NCBI GenBank assembly: GCA_900551435.1
Contig: URVW01000034.1
Coordinates: 1-22,824, forward strand
From: an uncultured Faecalibacterium sp.
GTDB taxonomy: Bacteria > Bacillota > Clostridia > Oscillospirales > Ruminococcaceae
Length of the DNA stretch: 22,824 nt
Direction: 5' to 3'
Below, piece after piece: positions 1-7,407 of this stretch (the first letter of the stretch is position 1; the number at the start of each line of letters is the position of its first letter). The notes beneath the pieces were generated by a model, which worked only from the letters and a program-made list of their open reading frames with translations, did not search any database and was not told the origin of the DNA. A program made the translations under genes and the position numbers.

Positions 1-325
1 CATACTTGCCTTTGGTGAAACGCATTGCCAGTTCGTAGCCCACCTTGTTGGCTTCCTCGGCGGTGATTTCACCGGGTTTGAATGATTGACGAATCTGATA
101 GGCGATCACATCGCTTTTCTGCCTGCGCCCAGTCATCAACTCATACTGGCGTTTGGAGAGCATAAATTCTTCGTCTGCGGTCAAGGGGCTGCACTCATAG
201 CTGCTGACAAACTCTCCATTGTTCGTTTTGTCAGGATTCTGCGCGTAGTCCGTGCGGCTTTTCAGGCAGACCGCAACCGACTTTCCTTTGTTTTTGTGCA
301 GCGCGATCAAACGTGTTGCAGCCAA
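1..325 (-). CDS. Relaxase/mobilisation nuclease, N-terminal part (runs off window)
   Basis: The first 108 codons are seen; the gene continues past position 1. The likely start is a TTG codon at 325-323, because a strong GGGAGGTGG ribosome binding site lies just upstream of it and no ATG is suitably placed. The product begins MAATRLIALHKNKGKS and contains the stretches LTADEEFMLSKRQY and ITAEEANKVGYELA. From memory of the family these are typical of the N-terminus of MobA/VirD2-like relaxases of Firmicutes conjugative elements, which nick the transfer origin and pilot the strand. The catalytic histidine triad expected further along lies outside the window. A terminator-like hairpin sits directly in front of the gene. 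Confidence 0.7.
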   Translation of the reverse strand, partial: MAATRLIALHKNKGKSVAVCLKSRTDYAQNPDKTNNGEFVSSYECSPLTADEEFMLSKRQYELMTGRRQKSDVIAYQIRQSFKPGEITAEEANKVGYELAMRFTKGKY

Positions 326-340
326 TTCTACCACCTCCCG

Positions 341-371
341 GCAAAAAGAAAATGCCGCACAATGGCGGCAT
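341..371 (-). terminator. Rho-independent terminator between small membrane gene and relaxase
   Basis: Read on the minus strand, ATGCCGC pairs with GCGGCAT (365-371 with 352-358) around a 6-nt loop and is followed by TTTCTTTTT (351-343). It lies just after the stop of the 379-654 gene and just before the relaxase ribosome binding site. It could therefore limit read-through into the relaxase gene. Confidence 0.6.
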
Positions 372-378
372 AAAGATT

Positions 379-654
379 TTATAATTCTGCAATCCAGCCA
401 CTGAACCATTCCACGGCTTCTACAATGACCGTTCCGACGGTGATGAGCAGGAAGCAGCCAAACTCTGCCACCAGCAAGATCAAAAACTGTAACCACTCCC
501 GGCAGTACAGCGTATAAAGACCGCAGCCGAAAATATACAGCATAGGAAGCGCCAGTACAAACGCCGACAGGTTCAGCGTCCATTTCAGCGTCAGCGCAAG
601 GAAAGCCGTAAGCAGCCAAAGCGGAAAAACGATCATCTTAAAAACGAACCTCAT
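379..654 (-). CDS. Small integral membrane protein of the mobile element
   Basis: A 91-residue protein (94 if a GTG at 663 is used) that is almost entirely hydrophobic, with two or three probable membrane segments (roughly residues 6-25, 30-48 and 55-80) and a short acidic C-terminal end. I place the start at the ATG at 654 (MRFVFKMIV). The upstream GTG at 663 is an alternative, and neither has a textbook ribosome binding site. Similar small membrane proteins are common cargo of Firmicutes conjugative elements, but I do not recognise a family. It shares orientation with the relaxase, from which it is separated by a terminator hairpin. Function unknown. Confidence 0.5.
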   Translation of the reverse strand: MRFVFKMIVFPLWLLTAFLALTLKWTLNLSAFVLALPMLYIFGCGLYTLYCREWLQFLILLVAEFGCFLLITVGTVIVEAVEWFSGWIAEL

Positions 655-732
655 ATCCAGCACCTGCCTTTTGATAGGAATCTCATGCAGGGATGTCCAT
701 ATCTCAAAGCGAAGGTGTCTTAATAACGAGGG

Positions 733-861
733 TCATCTCATCACGGCTACGATCTCTTTTATGATGTTTAGCAGCCGATGAAATTGTTCTGGTGAAAGAT
801 CACGGGTAATCTGAGAGAAATACTGCAATGCGGCAGTATTCATATCAACCGTTGTGCTTTT
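733..861 (-). pseudogene. Truncated 3' end of an unrecognised mobile-element gene
   Basis: About 42 codons ending in TGA at 735-733 read as element-type protein, with the tail LSPEQFHRLLNIIKEI. The frame stays open upstream only because it runs antisense through the transaldolase remnant, so the longer open frame up to 1044 is chimeric and not a real gene. An ATG at 843 could give a 36-residue peptide but has no ribosome binding site. I interpret this as the C-terminal end of a gene cut at the element boundary. The helical tail gives no clear family. Confidence 0.35.
819..840. repeat. Perfect 8-bp inverted repeat near the element boundary
   Basis: AATACTGC (819-826) and GCAGTATT (833-840) are perfect inverted copies around AATGCG. 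The repeat lies about 20 bp inside the presumed element boundary and within the truncated reading frame. It could be part of a recombination end or only a chance hairpin; it has no U-tract on either strand. Confidence 0.3.
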
Positions 862-1020
862 AGCGTGCGCAACCCGATTCATGTGACCGACTGCGCACTG
901 GCCGGTGCGGATATCGCCACCGTGCCGTATAAAGTCTTGGAGCAGATGACACATCACCCGCTGACAGATGCCGGGATTGAAAAATTCAAGGCCGACTATG
1001 TGAAGGTGTTTGGCGATTAA
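862..1020 (+). pseudogene. Transaldolase / fructose-6-phosphate aldolase-like, C-terminal remnant
   Basis: The plus strand encodes SVRNPIHVTDCALAGADIAT, then VPYKVLEQMTHHPLTDAG, then IEKFKADYVKVFGD and a TAA at 1018-1020. This is the final ~52 residues of the small (about 215-residue) transaldolase family (TalC/FSA), including the conserved ALAGADIATVP segment and the C-terminal helix. The family is a TIM-barrel aldolase of sugar phosphate metabolism. The N-terminal three quarters, with the Schiff-base lysine, are absent. Homology ends abruptly at 862, where mobile-element sequence begins. The fragment has no start codon or ribosome binding site and cannot be functional here. The missing part may lie at the other end of the element, outside the window. 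Confidence 0.8.
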
Positions 1021-1097
1021 AAAGACATTTTCCTTCATAAACACCGAAAAGGCAGTTCATTAAAAACGGAGACGGTCATGTTGCGTAAAAGAGATTT

Positions 1098-1304
1098 TTA
1101 CCACTGATCAAAGTGCACTCGGTCGTCCTCATAGCGGCTCTCGCGGGGAGCGGTGAGGTCGATTTCCAGATAGCCGAGGGCGATGATGGAGTGCGGCCCG
1201 CTCATGGCGGCTTCCAATAGCTGATGCAGTTTTTCGGTTTCGATGGGCTGGTCGGTGAATTTCCGGCAGCTGCGCCGGGAGAGAATGGCGTCCAGAGTGT
1301 TCAT
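1098..1304 (-). pseudogene. Nitroreductase-family gene with in-frame internal deletion
   Basis: A 68-residue frame begins with a typical nitroreductase N-terminus (MNTLDAILSRRSCRKFTDQP, then a helix ending AAMSGP). It jumps directly to a typical nitroreductase C-terminus (IIALGYLEIDLTAPRESRY, then VHFDQW). The family is normally about 160-200 residues, so roughly 100 central residues that bind FMN and form the dimer core are missing, yet the frame is kept. The start ATG at 1304 has an ideal AGGAGG site 8-10 nt upstream and a good extended -10 promoter. It is probably transcribed and translated but should not form a normal flavoenzyme. It may be a decayed gene or a residual small protein. Confidence 0.7.
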
Positions 1305-1334
1305 GGGAAATCCCTCCTGTGCGGATTTGCTTCC

Positions 1335-1343
1335 AGTATAGCA
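1335..1343 (-). promoter_or_regulatory. Extended -10 promoter of the nitroreductase remnant
   Basis: On the minus strand TGC-TATACT (1343-1335) forms an extended -10 element. Transcription would start near 1328, about 24 nt before the ATG at 1304. No convincing -35 hexamer is seen, which fits an extended -10 promoter. Confidence 0.45.
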
Positions 1344-1374
1344 CAGGAATTTGAAAATTTTATGGAATGCCGTA

Positions 1375-2862
1375 TCAGACTCGGCGCATCCGGATCGCCA
1401 GATACTGCTTTCCGGGCAGTTCCAAGCGGATGCTGCCGGAGTAAGTGCCGGGAAGTTTCTCGATGGTCCTATTCCAAGTGTCGAGCAGCTCGATCTCGTA
1501 GGTGCACCCTTCCGGCAGATCGTAGGTGCGGAATGCGGGCTGGAAGAACCCGAAATAATACAGGAAATACGAGCCGTCCTCACAGCACAGGCAGGGGACG
1601 TCCCAGTTGGCTTCGTGGTTTTCCGGCGTGAGCCTGAGCGGTGCGGCGGTTGCAGGAGCGTCTGCCATGATCTGCTTCAAAAAGCCGATGCGGTCCGGCG
1701 CTGTGCCGTGCAATGTGCCGCCGTGCGCCCACCAAATTTGAGGGTACTGCACATAGACTTCGCCGTGGGAGAGGTAGCCGCCGCGGATGCAGCCTTCCCA
1801 GAAGCGGCGCACCATTTCTTCGCCGGTGATGTTGCCCCAGCCGTAGTTGATGTTGCCCTCATAGGCGCATTCGTCCACCACGATGGGCTTTTGATATTGC
1901 TGCCGCCACTCGGTGACGGCTTCGGCGGTCTTGTAGATGTCGATGCGCTGGATGCTGGCGTGTGTGATCCACGGGCGGGTGTGGTCGTAGAATTTGACGC
2001 AGTTGTGGATGGACCGCAGGTGTCCATAGCAGTCGCGGCCTATTACGACGCGGGCGTACAGCTCCCAGTCCTCGATGGATTTCCACGGCATCAGGTCAAA
2101 TTCATTGGCCAGCGCCCACCACACATTCTTGAAATGACACAGGCGGTCTACCGCATATTTGAGATAAAACACGTCGGCGTCACGCGGCATTTTGGAAAAG
2201 CCCCATTTGTCGTAGGGGTGCAGCAAAATGATGTCTGCCTGAATGCCAAGCGCGTCCAGCTGGGCGATGCGGTGCTCGAGCTTTTCCCAGAAAACCGGGT
2301 CGAACCGCTCGAAGTCGAAGCCGGTTTCTTCGCTGCCCGGGAAGGCATAGCGCTCAGGATTCGTGGTGTTGTAGGTGTAGAATTTCGGAAAAATGCACAT
2401 CCGAACCTTGTTGAAGGGTGATGCCGCCAGCGTTTTCAGGGTCTGCTCCTGCACGTCCTCGGGCTGGTTGATCCACGCATAGCAGGTGGTCCCGAAGGGC
2501 TGGAACCGGGTCCCGTCCTCATAGCAGAAGTGAAAGACGTCTTCGGCGGTCTGCGCCGTCTGCGGGAGCACTTCGCTCTTCGGCAGGACGCGGCCATGGT
2601 TACCCGGACGCGCCGGAGTGCATTCGCAATGCAGTTCGATGCCGTTCAGGGCGGGGTCGTTCGACTGCGTTTTGGCGGTCCAAAGGCCGGGAGACGTGGG
2701 CATGAAGCGCACCTTATATTGTCCGCCGCCGCAGTAAAAGCCGTTGACGGAATAGCAGTCCGAACCGTTGGTAAAGGCAGCTTTGAGCCAGACCTCTTTG
2801 AACGGATTGCCCTCGGCTGTGCCGTTCAGAGTAGTCTCAAAAATCTTGTATTGCTCGGTCAT
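1375..2862 (-). CDS. Glycosidase-like protein (DUF5060/DUF4038/DUF5605-type), cytoplasmic
   Basis: A 495-residue protein. I choose the ATG at 2862 because AGGAGG lies 4 nt upstream; a longer frame from 2898 has no such site and overlaps the previous gene. It appears to have an N-terminal beta-sandwich (about 1-85, DUF5060-like), a TIM-barrel core (about 110-400) resembling the DUF4038 apiosidase-like group, and a C-terminal beta domain (about 405-495, DUF5605-like). E254 in the LANEFD motif and E331 in VVDECAYEG sit where clan-A retaining glycosidases carry acid/base and nucleophile. There is no signal peptide, so it should act inside the cell on imported oligosaccharides. It is the last gene of the VWA-MoxR-LRR operon, 13 nt after the LRR stop. 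Substrate unknown; the family call is from memory of motifs. Confidence 0.75.
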   Translation of the reverse strand: MTEQYKIFETTLNGTAEGNPFKEVWLKAAFTNGSDCYSVNGFYCGGGQYKVRFMPTSPGLWTAKTQSNDPALNGIELHCECTPARPGNHGRVLPKSEVLPQTAQTAEDVFHFCYEDGTRFQPFGTTCYAWINQPEDVQEQTLKTLAASPFNKVRMCIFPKFYTYNTTNPERYAFPGSEETGFDFERFDPVFWEKLEHRIAQLDALGIQADIILLHPYDKWGFSKMPRDADVFYLKYAVDRLCHFKNVWWALANEFDLMPWKSIEDWELYARVVIGRDCYGHLRSIHNCVKFYDHTRPWITHASIQRIDIYKTAEAVTEWRQQYQKPIVVDECAYEGNINYGWGNITGEEMVRRFWEGCIRGGYLSHGEVYVQYPQIWWAHGGTLHGTAPDRIGFLKQIMADAPATAAPLRLTPENHEANWDVPCLCCEDGSYFLYYFGFFQPAFRTYDLPEGCTYEIELLDTWNRTIEKLPGTYSGSIRLELPGKQYLAIRMRRV

Positions 2863-2875
2863 AAAACCTCCTGTT

Positions 2876-4258
2876 TCAGTCGAAGTCCAGATCTTCAAAG
2901 CCGGTGACCGTCTCGAACCGGCGGGTGCGGACCTCCATCATCTCGCTGATGAGTTCGGCGGGCAGGGCCAGCGCTCCGGCCATGCGGAGTATGGTGCTGA
3001 CGTCGGATGCGGTGAGCAGGTCCGTGCGGCAGAGAAAGCGGAACAGCTCTGCGTAAGCCTGTTGGGGCGGGCAGGGCATGAACTGCGGGGCATGGTCGAA
3101 ATACTGCACCAAAATGGAGCAGTACCACTGGCGGTCAGAAGGGGACAGCCCCGCAGAAGCTTCCAGACGGGCCAGCGCCATGCGGGCTGAAAAATCCAGC
3201 CGGAATGCGTCCCGGGCCAGCTGATCGAAGTAGGGCATCAGCTGAGTGAAAAACAGCGCCGGGACCCGCAAAATCAGGCCGAACCGGGCGTCACCAGCCA
3301 GAATTTTGTCGCGGGCCACGGGCAGTCCCAGACGGGCCAACACTGTGCTGGAGACGTCGGCCTTTTCCAGCCAGAGCAGGGCGGCGGTGTGGTCGAACGC
3401 CGTTGCGGCCACGGTGATGGGGCGGCTCCATGCTTCCTGTCCGGCGTCGCGGGCGGTGAGGGTCGCAAGCCCTGCGCTGTTGAAACAGTGCGCGCCCAAT
3501 GTTTCCAGCTGCGGAGGAAGGGTGAGCTGTTTCAGGGCATGACAGCCCGCGAACACGCCGACGTCCGGCATCACTTGATCGGTGGGGCGGGGCAGAAAGC
3601 CCAGCGTCCGAAGCTGTTCGGGCAGGTGGATGCTCGCCAAGCGGCTGCAATCCCCGAACACCCCGGCGGGCAGGTCACGGATGCCGTCGGGCAGGGTGAG
3701 CTCGGTCAGGTTGGTGCAATGCCAGAACGCATACGGCCCGATGTGGGTGATGGTTTGGGGCAAGGTCACGGCGGTGGGTCCGCCCTCGTCGCGGGACTCG
3801 GTGGTGACGGCCCGCCCCATCCGCATACAGAACACGCTGAAGCTGATGGGCGACTGCGGAAACTGCGCAAAGGTTGCTTCGTCGAGATGGCTGGCCGCAA
3901 AGGCTGTGGCGGCAATGGCGGTAACGGGCATCCCTTCGATGGCTTCCGGCACGATGGCGGGACGGGCCAGACGAGGCCAGCGCACCAGCGCCAGCGTGCC
4001 GTCGGGCAGGGAAGCAAAATCTGCCGTCAAGGGCTGGGCATCACGGACCGTCTCTTCGTTCAGATGCCCCAGACGGGCAAACTCCGCGCTCATATCGGGG
4101 GCATCGCCGCCCCAATCGTCCTCGTCGTCCTCCTCCTGCAAAAGAGCCGCCAATGCGGCTCCGGGCAGGGCGGAGGGCTTTTTTGCTTCCGGGGCAGGGG
4201 GCGTCCAGCGGTCCCCCAGCGTTCCGGCTTCGGTCACAAGAAATTGCAGAAGTTCCAT
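2876..4258 (-). CDS. Cytoplasmic leucine-rich-repeat (BspA/LRR_5-type) protein
   Basis: A 460-residue protein with no signal peptide or membrane segment. An acidic stretch (EEDDEDDWGGD, about residues 42-52) precedes a region with LRR_5-type repeats. Examples are YAFWHCTNLTELTLPDGI, VFGDCSRLASIHLPEQL and VFAGCHALKQLTLPPQL (about 170-275). A helical C-terminal domain follows (about 310-450). LRR_5 repeats usually make a curved protein-binding surface, and most described BspA-like proteins are secreted, so an intracellular one points to an adaptor or client-recognition role. The start ATG at 4258 is one base after the stop of the MoxR ATPase gene, implying translational coupling. Its constant proximity to the ATPase and VWA genes suggests the three work as a complex. 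Exact role unknown. Confidence 0.75.
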   Translation of the reverse strand: MELLQFLVTEAGTLGDRWTPPAPEAKKPSALPGAALAALLQEEDDEDDWGGDAPDMSAEFARLGHLNEETVRDAQPLTADFASLPDGTLALVRWPRLARPAIVPEAIEGMPVTAIAATAFAASHLDEATFAQFPQSPISFSVFCMRMGRAVTTESRDEGGPTAVTLPQTITHIGPYAFWHCTNLTELTLPDGIRDLPAGVFGDCSRLASIHLPEQLRTLGFLPRPTDQVMPDVGVFAGCHALKQLTLPPQLETLGAHCFNSAGLATLTARDAGQEAWSRPITVAATAFDHTAALLWLEKADVSSTVLARLGLPVARDKILAGDARFGLILRVPALFFTQLMPYFDQLARDAFRLDFSARMALARLEASAGLSPSDRQWYCSILVQYFDHAPQFMPCPPQQAYAELFRFLCRTDLLTASDVSTILRMAGALALPAELISEMMEVRTRRFETVTGFEDLDFD

Positions 4259-4259
4259 C

Positions 4260-5735
4260 TTACACCAGCCCCGTTAAATCGATTTGATGCAGCAGCTGTT
4301 CCGACTGCCGGTGCAGCAGCAGATCCCGGCTGGCGTCGAAGTAGTCCGTGCTGAGGAACTGCCCCAGAAACGCCGCTGCGGCCGGGGCCACGGTCAGGTC
4401 GTTCACGGCCATGCTCAGCTCAGTGCCCTTGCCGAAAGCTTCCTGCAAAAAGCGGAGGAGATTCCCAAGCTCTTTCTGCGTCTCGGCAACATCGGCCTGA
4501 AGGTCCGAGACGGCCTGTTTGTAGCGGTCTTTCAGGGCCGCAAAGGGGGTGGGGCCGGAAAGGCTGTCGTGCCACTGGGCCGTTAAGGTCAGCAGGTCAA
4601 GGAGTGCTTTCTGCTGGGAGGCGGGGGCCTTGTCGGCATCGGCCCGCCAGCCATCCTCCAACCCGGCCAGTGCAGTGAGGGCGTCGCCGGGGACCTCCAG
4701 TGCGGCACGCTGGGCTTTGAACGCGGAGACGGCAAGCCGCAGGGCATCGTGGCGCAGGGTGCAGCGGCTCATTTTCAGGAATACCGCTTCCAGCAGCAGA
4801 CTGACAAGGCTCATCCGCTCGTCCATCTTAGCATTGCGGGCCTGTGTGAGAACGGTATCGTCCCACACGCCCTGTAAAAGCGCGTCGATGTTGTAGACCT
4901 GACGGTATTTCTGATACAGCTCATAATAGATGGCAAAATCCCGGGCGACCTGCTTGTTTTGCAGATACTGGGTGGTCAGCTCCTCGCTGACGGCAAGGCC
5001 GAGTTCTTCGTGATACTGCAAAATTTCGGAGAGGTCCTCCCACGCGCGGGGCGTCACGACGGTCAGGCCGTCCACCGTCGTTTCGACTTTGTAGAAATCC
5101 TCGGGCCGGATGTCGAGATAGCTGATGACGCTGCGGCTGATGCCATGTTCCAGCGCGTAGGCTTTCCATGCGGGATAGTTCGGCTCGACCTCAAGGACCT
5201 TCAGGCGGTCGCGGGTGGCGGCGTCGAACTCGCGGACGCTCTTGTTGAAGCGGGGCGGGTTTCCGGCTGTGACGACCACCCAGCCCTCAGGAATTTGGTG
5301 TCCGCCAAAGACTTTGTACTGCAAAAACAGCAGCATGGCCGGAGAGAGCGTTTCGGAGACGCAGTTGATCTCGTCCAGAAACAGGATGCCCTCGGTCTTG
5401 CCGGTGGTGCGCATACAGTCGTAAACGCTGGCGATGATCTCGCTCATGGTGTACTCGCTGACCTGATAGGTCTTTCCGCCGTACTCTTTTTCCACGATGA
5501 TGGGCAGTCCCAGTGCGCTCTGGCGGGTGTGATGGGTCATGGAATAGCTCACAAGGCCCAGCCCCATTTCGTCGGCGATCTGCTGCATGATGGCGGTCTT
5601 GCCCAGACCGGGTGCGCCCAGCAGAAAGACCGGCCGCTGATGCACCAGCGGCATCCGGTAGCGGCCAAGCTGGTCTTTTTGCAGATAAATTTGAACGGTG
5701 TTTTTGATTTGCTGTTTTGCACTTGCTATGTCCAT
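4260..5735 (-). CDS. MoxR-type AAA+ ATPase
   Basis: A 491-residue protein. The N-terminal AAA+ module shows Walker A GAPGLGKT (40-47, K46), Walker B ILFLDEIN (D121, E122), a sensor 1 segment VVTAGNP (N159) and arginine-finger candidates in DAATRDRL (R175, R177). The C-terminal ~270 residues are helical and not recognised. MoxR ATPases typically act with a partner VWA protein to remodel or activate protein complexes (the RavA-ViaA pair is the best-known parallel). Here the gene starts inside the end of the VWA gene (10-nt overlap) with GGAGG upstream. The downstream LRR gene starts one base after its stop. It is probably cytoplasmic, coupled at fixed stoichiometry with both neighbours. The client is not visible. 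Confidence 0.88.
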   Translation of the reverse strand: MDIASAKQQIKNTVQIYLQKDQLGRYRMPLVHQRPVFLLGAPGLGKTAIMQQIADEMGLGLVSYSMTHHTRQSALGLPIIVEKEYGGKTYQVSEYTMSEIIASVYDCMRTTGKTEGILFLDEINCVSETLSPAMLLFLQYKVFGGHQIPEGWVVVTAGNPPRFNKSVREFDAATRDRLKVLEVEPNYPAWKAYALEHGISRSVISYLDIRPEDFYKVETTVDGLTVVTPRAWEDLSEILQYHEELGLAVSEELTTQYLQNKQVARDFAIYYELYQKYRQVYNIDALLQGVWDDTVLTQARNAKMDERMSLVSLLLEAVFLKMSRCTLRHDALRLAVSAFKAQRAALEVPGDALTALAGLEDGWRADADKAPASQQKALLDLLTLTAQWHDSLSGPTPFAALKDRYKQAVSDLQADVAETQKELGNLLRFLQEAFGKGTELSMAVNDLTVAPAAAAFLGQFLSTDYFDASRDLLLHRQSEQLLHQIDLTGLV

Positions 5736-7204
5736 GATTCGGTGTCCTCCTCGGGTGGAACGTCCTGCTGGTGGAGCAGTCGGATGTTGTCGGTCGTCAG
5801 CACCGCACGGATGGCCCAGCTGGGGACGTGGGGGCTGAGATGGTCGTCGCGGTTGAAGATGAACGCGGTCTTGTAGTCGGGGGCCTTTTCCGGGTAGGTC
5901 CCCACGCCGTCGGTGAAGTAGAGTAACCCGTTGAGATTCGTCAGTTTTTTCTCTTGTAAGAGCTTGTCTACATAGGTAAATACGGGCCGGAAGTCGGTCC
6001 CGCCGAAGCCCCGGAGCTTCAGGCGGGGGATCAGCTCGTCCAGCTGGTCAAGGCTGGTCAGGCGCTCGACGCTCTGCACCTCGGCATCGCACTGGATGAG
6101 ATAAATTTCAACTTGCGAGGTGAAAGACCCGCTCTGCCGCAGGACGTTGCAGGTGCGCTGCAAAAAGCTCTGCACGATGTCGCCCTGCACGCTGCCGGAC
6201 GTGTCGATGGCGATGACGAATTCCCGGATGCGCTTGTCGTCCCGGTATTCCAGCGGCTCGATGAGCGGGATATTGCCGTAGGTGCGCAGACCGTAGGTGT
6301 AATAGATGAGGTCAAATTCGTCGTCGGACAGCTGCATGACCTCATTTTGCGCCCCGAACCGGCGCAGGAACTCGGTGTAGTCGCATTCTTCAAAGGTGAT
6401 GGGTTCCAGCCCGTCCATCAGCGCCCCGGCCCGCTTTCCGTGGCGGCGGCTGAAGGTCTCGAGGTCAGTCTTGGCCTGACGCGCCAGCTGCTTCCACCGC
6501 TTGCGCAGGGCCTCGTTCTGACGCTTTTGCAGCTGCTGAAGCGTCTCGTCGTCGCCGTCAGCCTTGCGCAGTTCGGTGTCCTCGGCGGTGTCGTCCGGCT
6601 CTTCGGTGGGAAGAAGCGTGCCGCTCTGCACCGGACGGGAAGCCCCGGCTCTCGGGGCAGCGTACCAAAGAGCGTGGCTGTCCCGGGAAAAAAGCCGGGT
6701 CAGCTCGGTCAGAACGTCGGCAGGATATTGACGTTCCAGCAGAAAATTGTAAAGCTCCTCTGCGGTCAGATGGGGGCAGGTATCCCGCAGACGGCTGCGC
6801 CAGTCGTCCTGCGCGGCATCGTCCGGCAGGGCACAGGCAGGGATGTCCAGCTCTCGGATAATCTCTTCCACCGCGATGTCACAGGCGATGCCCCAAAGCC
6901 GCCGGTCCTTTTCCTGCCGCTGGAAGGGATGCCCCAGCAGACAGTGCAGCGTGACGTGGAGCAAGGCCCGGGTGGGGGCCGACTGCTGCGCCCGGAACGC
7001 GCGAAGCAGCGCTTCGGGTGGGTAGTACAGCAAGCGGCCGTCGGTGGCGAGGGCGTCAAGGCTGGGAGCGGGGACTGGCTTCAGCTGCTCCAAAGAGGAA
7101 GAGAGGAACCGCAGATCGGCGGTCAAACGGCTCTGCGCCAGCATCAGCACCTGCGCGGCCAGCTCGTCGAGGGCCGGGGCGGGGGATGCGGTGGGACTCG
7201 GCAT
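5726..7204 (-). CDS. VWA-domain protein with putative metallopeptidase-like N-terminus
   Basis: A 492-residue protein. I start it at the ATG at 7204 (MPSPTASPAP), preceded by AAAGGAG; a longer frame to 7309 overlaps the structured leader. The N-terminal ~170 residues resemble the DUF2201 zincin-like domain, but the expected HExxH reads H83-V-T-L-H87, with a further H92, so the catalytic glutamate is absent. A charged helical linker (about 200-260) leads to a C-terminal VWA domain with a complete MIDAS: D334-T-S-G-S, T403 in GGTDF and the later D in FTDGVG. The MIDAS should bind a divalent metal and mediate ligand contact. It is the first gene of the operon and overlaps the MoxR gene, its expected partner. 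No signal peptide is seen. Confidence 0.85.
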   Translation of the reverse strand: MPSPTASPAPALDELAAQVLMLAQSRLTADLRFLSSSLEQLKPVPAPSLDALATDGRLLYYPPEALLRAFRAQQSAPTRALLHVTLHCLLGHPFQRQEKDRRLWGIACDIAVEEIIRELDIPACALPDDAAQDDWRSRLRDTCPHLTAEELYNFLLERQYPADVLTELTRLFSRDSHALWYAAPRAGASRPVQSGTLLPTEEPDDTAEDTELRKADGDDETLQQLQKRQNEALRKRWKQLARQAKTDLETFSRRHGKRAGALMDGLEPITFEECDYTEFLRRFGAQNEVMQLSDDEFDLIYYTYGLRTYGNIPLIEPLEYRDDKRIREFVIAIDTSGSVQGDIVQSFLQRTCNVLRQSGSFTSQVEIYLIQCDAEVQSVERLTSLDQLDELIPRLKLRGFGGTDFRPVFTYVDKLLQEKKLTNLNGLLYFTDGVGTYPEKAPDYKTAFIFNRDDHLSPHVPSWAIRAVLTTDNIRLLHQQDVPPEEDTESWT

Positions 7205-7293
7205 AAGAAAAACAGCTCCTTTCCGCCGCAGAGGCGAAAACATCTCCGAAAACGGCAAAACCAGCCGACACCGTCTTTTGCAGAAAGGCGGCG

Positions 7294-7348
7294 GTCTGCT
7301 GGCTTGCACGCATTCCGTGGCGTGCTGCGGGTACTCCGCCCAGCAGAC
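7294..7348 (-). ncRNA. Structured leader: candidate three-way-junction RNA before the VWA operon
   Basis: In minus-strand RNA the outer stem GTCTGCTGG (7348-7340) pairs perfectly with CCAGCAGAC (7302-7294). Inside it sit two hairpins: GCGG-5 nt-CCGC (7339-7327) and GCACGC-8 nt-GCGTGC (7325-7306). They are joined by one A (7326) and AAG (7305-7303). It lies between the promoter (7375-7403) and the start codon (7204) in a leader of about 160 nt. There is no U-tract, so it is not a plain terminator. It matches no riboswitch I know. Because the pairing is symmetric, a DNA cruciform or the opposite strand could also be meant. Confidence 0.45.
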
Positions 7349-7374
7349 GTTTCGGAATATGGATAGAGAAAATG

Positions 7375-7403
7375 GTAATAAAGGAGGAAGGTGGTTATGT
7401 CAA
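7375..7403 (-). promoter_or_regulatory. Sigma-70-type promoter of the VWA-MoxR-LRR-glycosidase operon
   Basis: On the minus strand a perfect -35 TTGACA (7403-7398) is followed after exactly 17 nt by TATTAC (7380-7375). The start would be near 7368. The -35 lies within 5 nt of the CitMHS transporter stop codon, so the two operons are packed end to end. Confidence 0.65.
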
Positions 7404-7407
7404 AAAT

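Larger units (their letters stand above)
1..861. mobile_element. Edge of an integrated conjugative/mobilisable element
   Basis: This stretch holds a relaxase start, a small membrane protein gene and a truncated gene end, all on the minus strand. It is visibly less GC-rich than the rest of the window. At about 861 the sequence changes abruptly into the coding 3' part of a transaldolase gene on the plus strand, so the boundary lies near there. The element continues beyond position 1. No integrase, direct repeat or att site can be identified inside the window, so the exact end and element family stay open. The call rests mainly on the relaxase and on the interrupted host gene. Confidence 0.6.

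Noticed and set aside
733..1044. 103-residue minus-strand open frame across the element boundary
   Set aside because: Its first half is antisense to the transaldolase remnant; only the last ~42 codons look like real protein.
1351..2421. 356-residue plus-strand open frame opposite the glycosidase
   Set aside because: No family features; the minus strand has conserved catalytic motifs and a good start.
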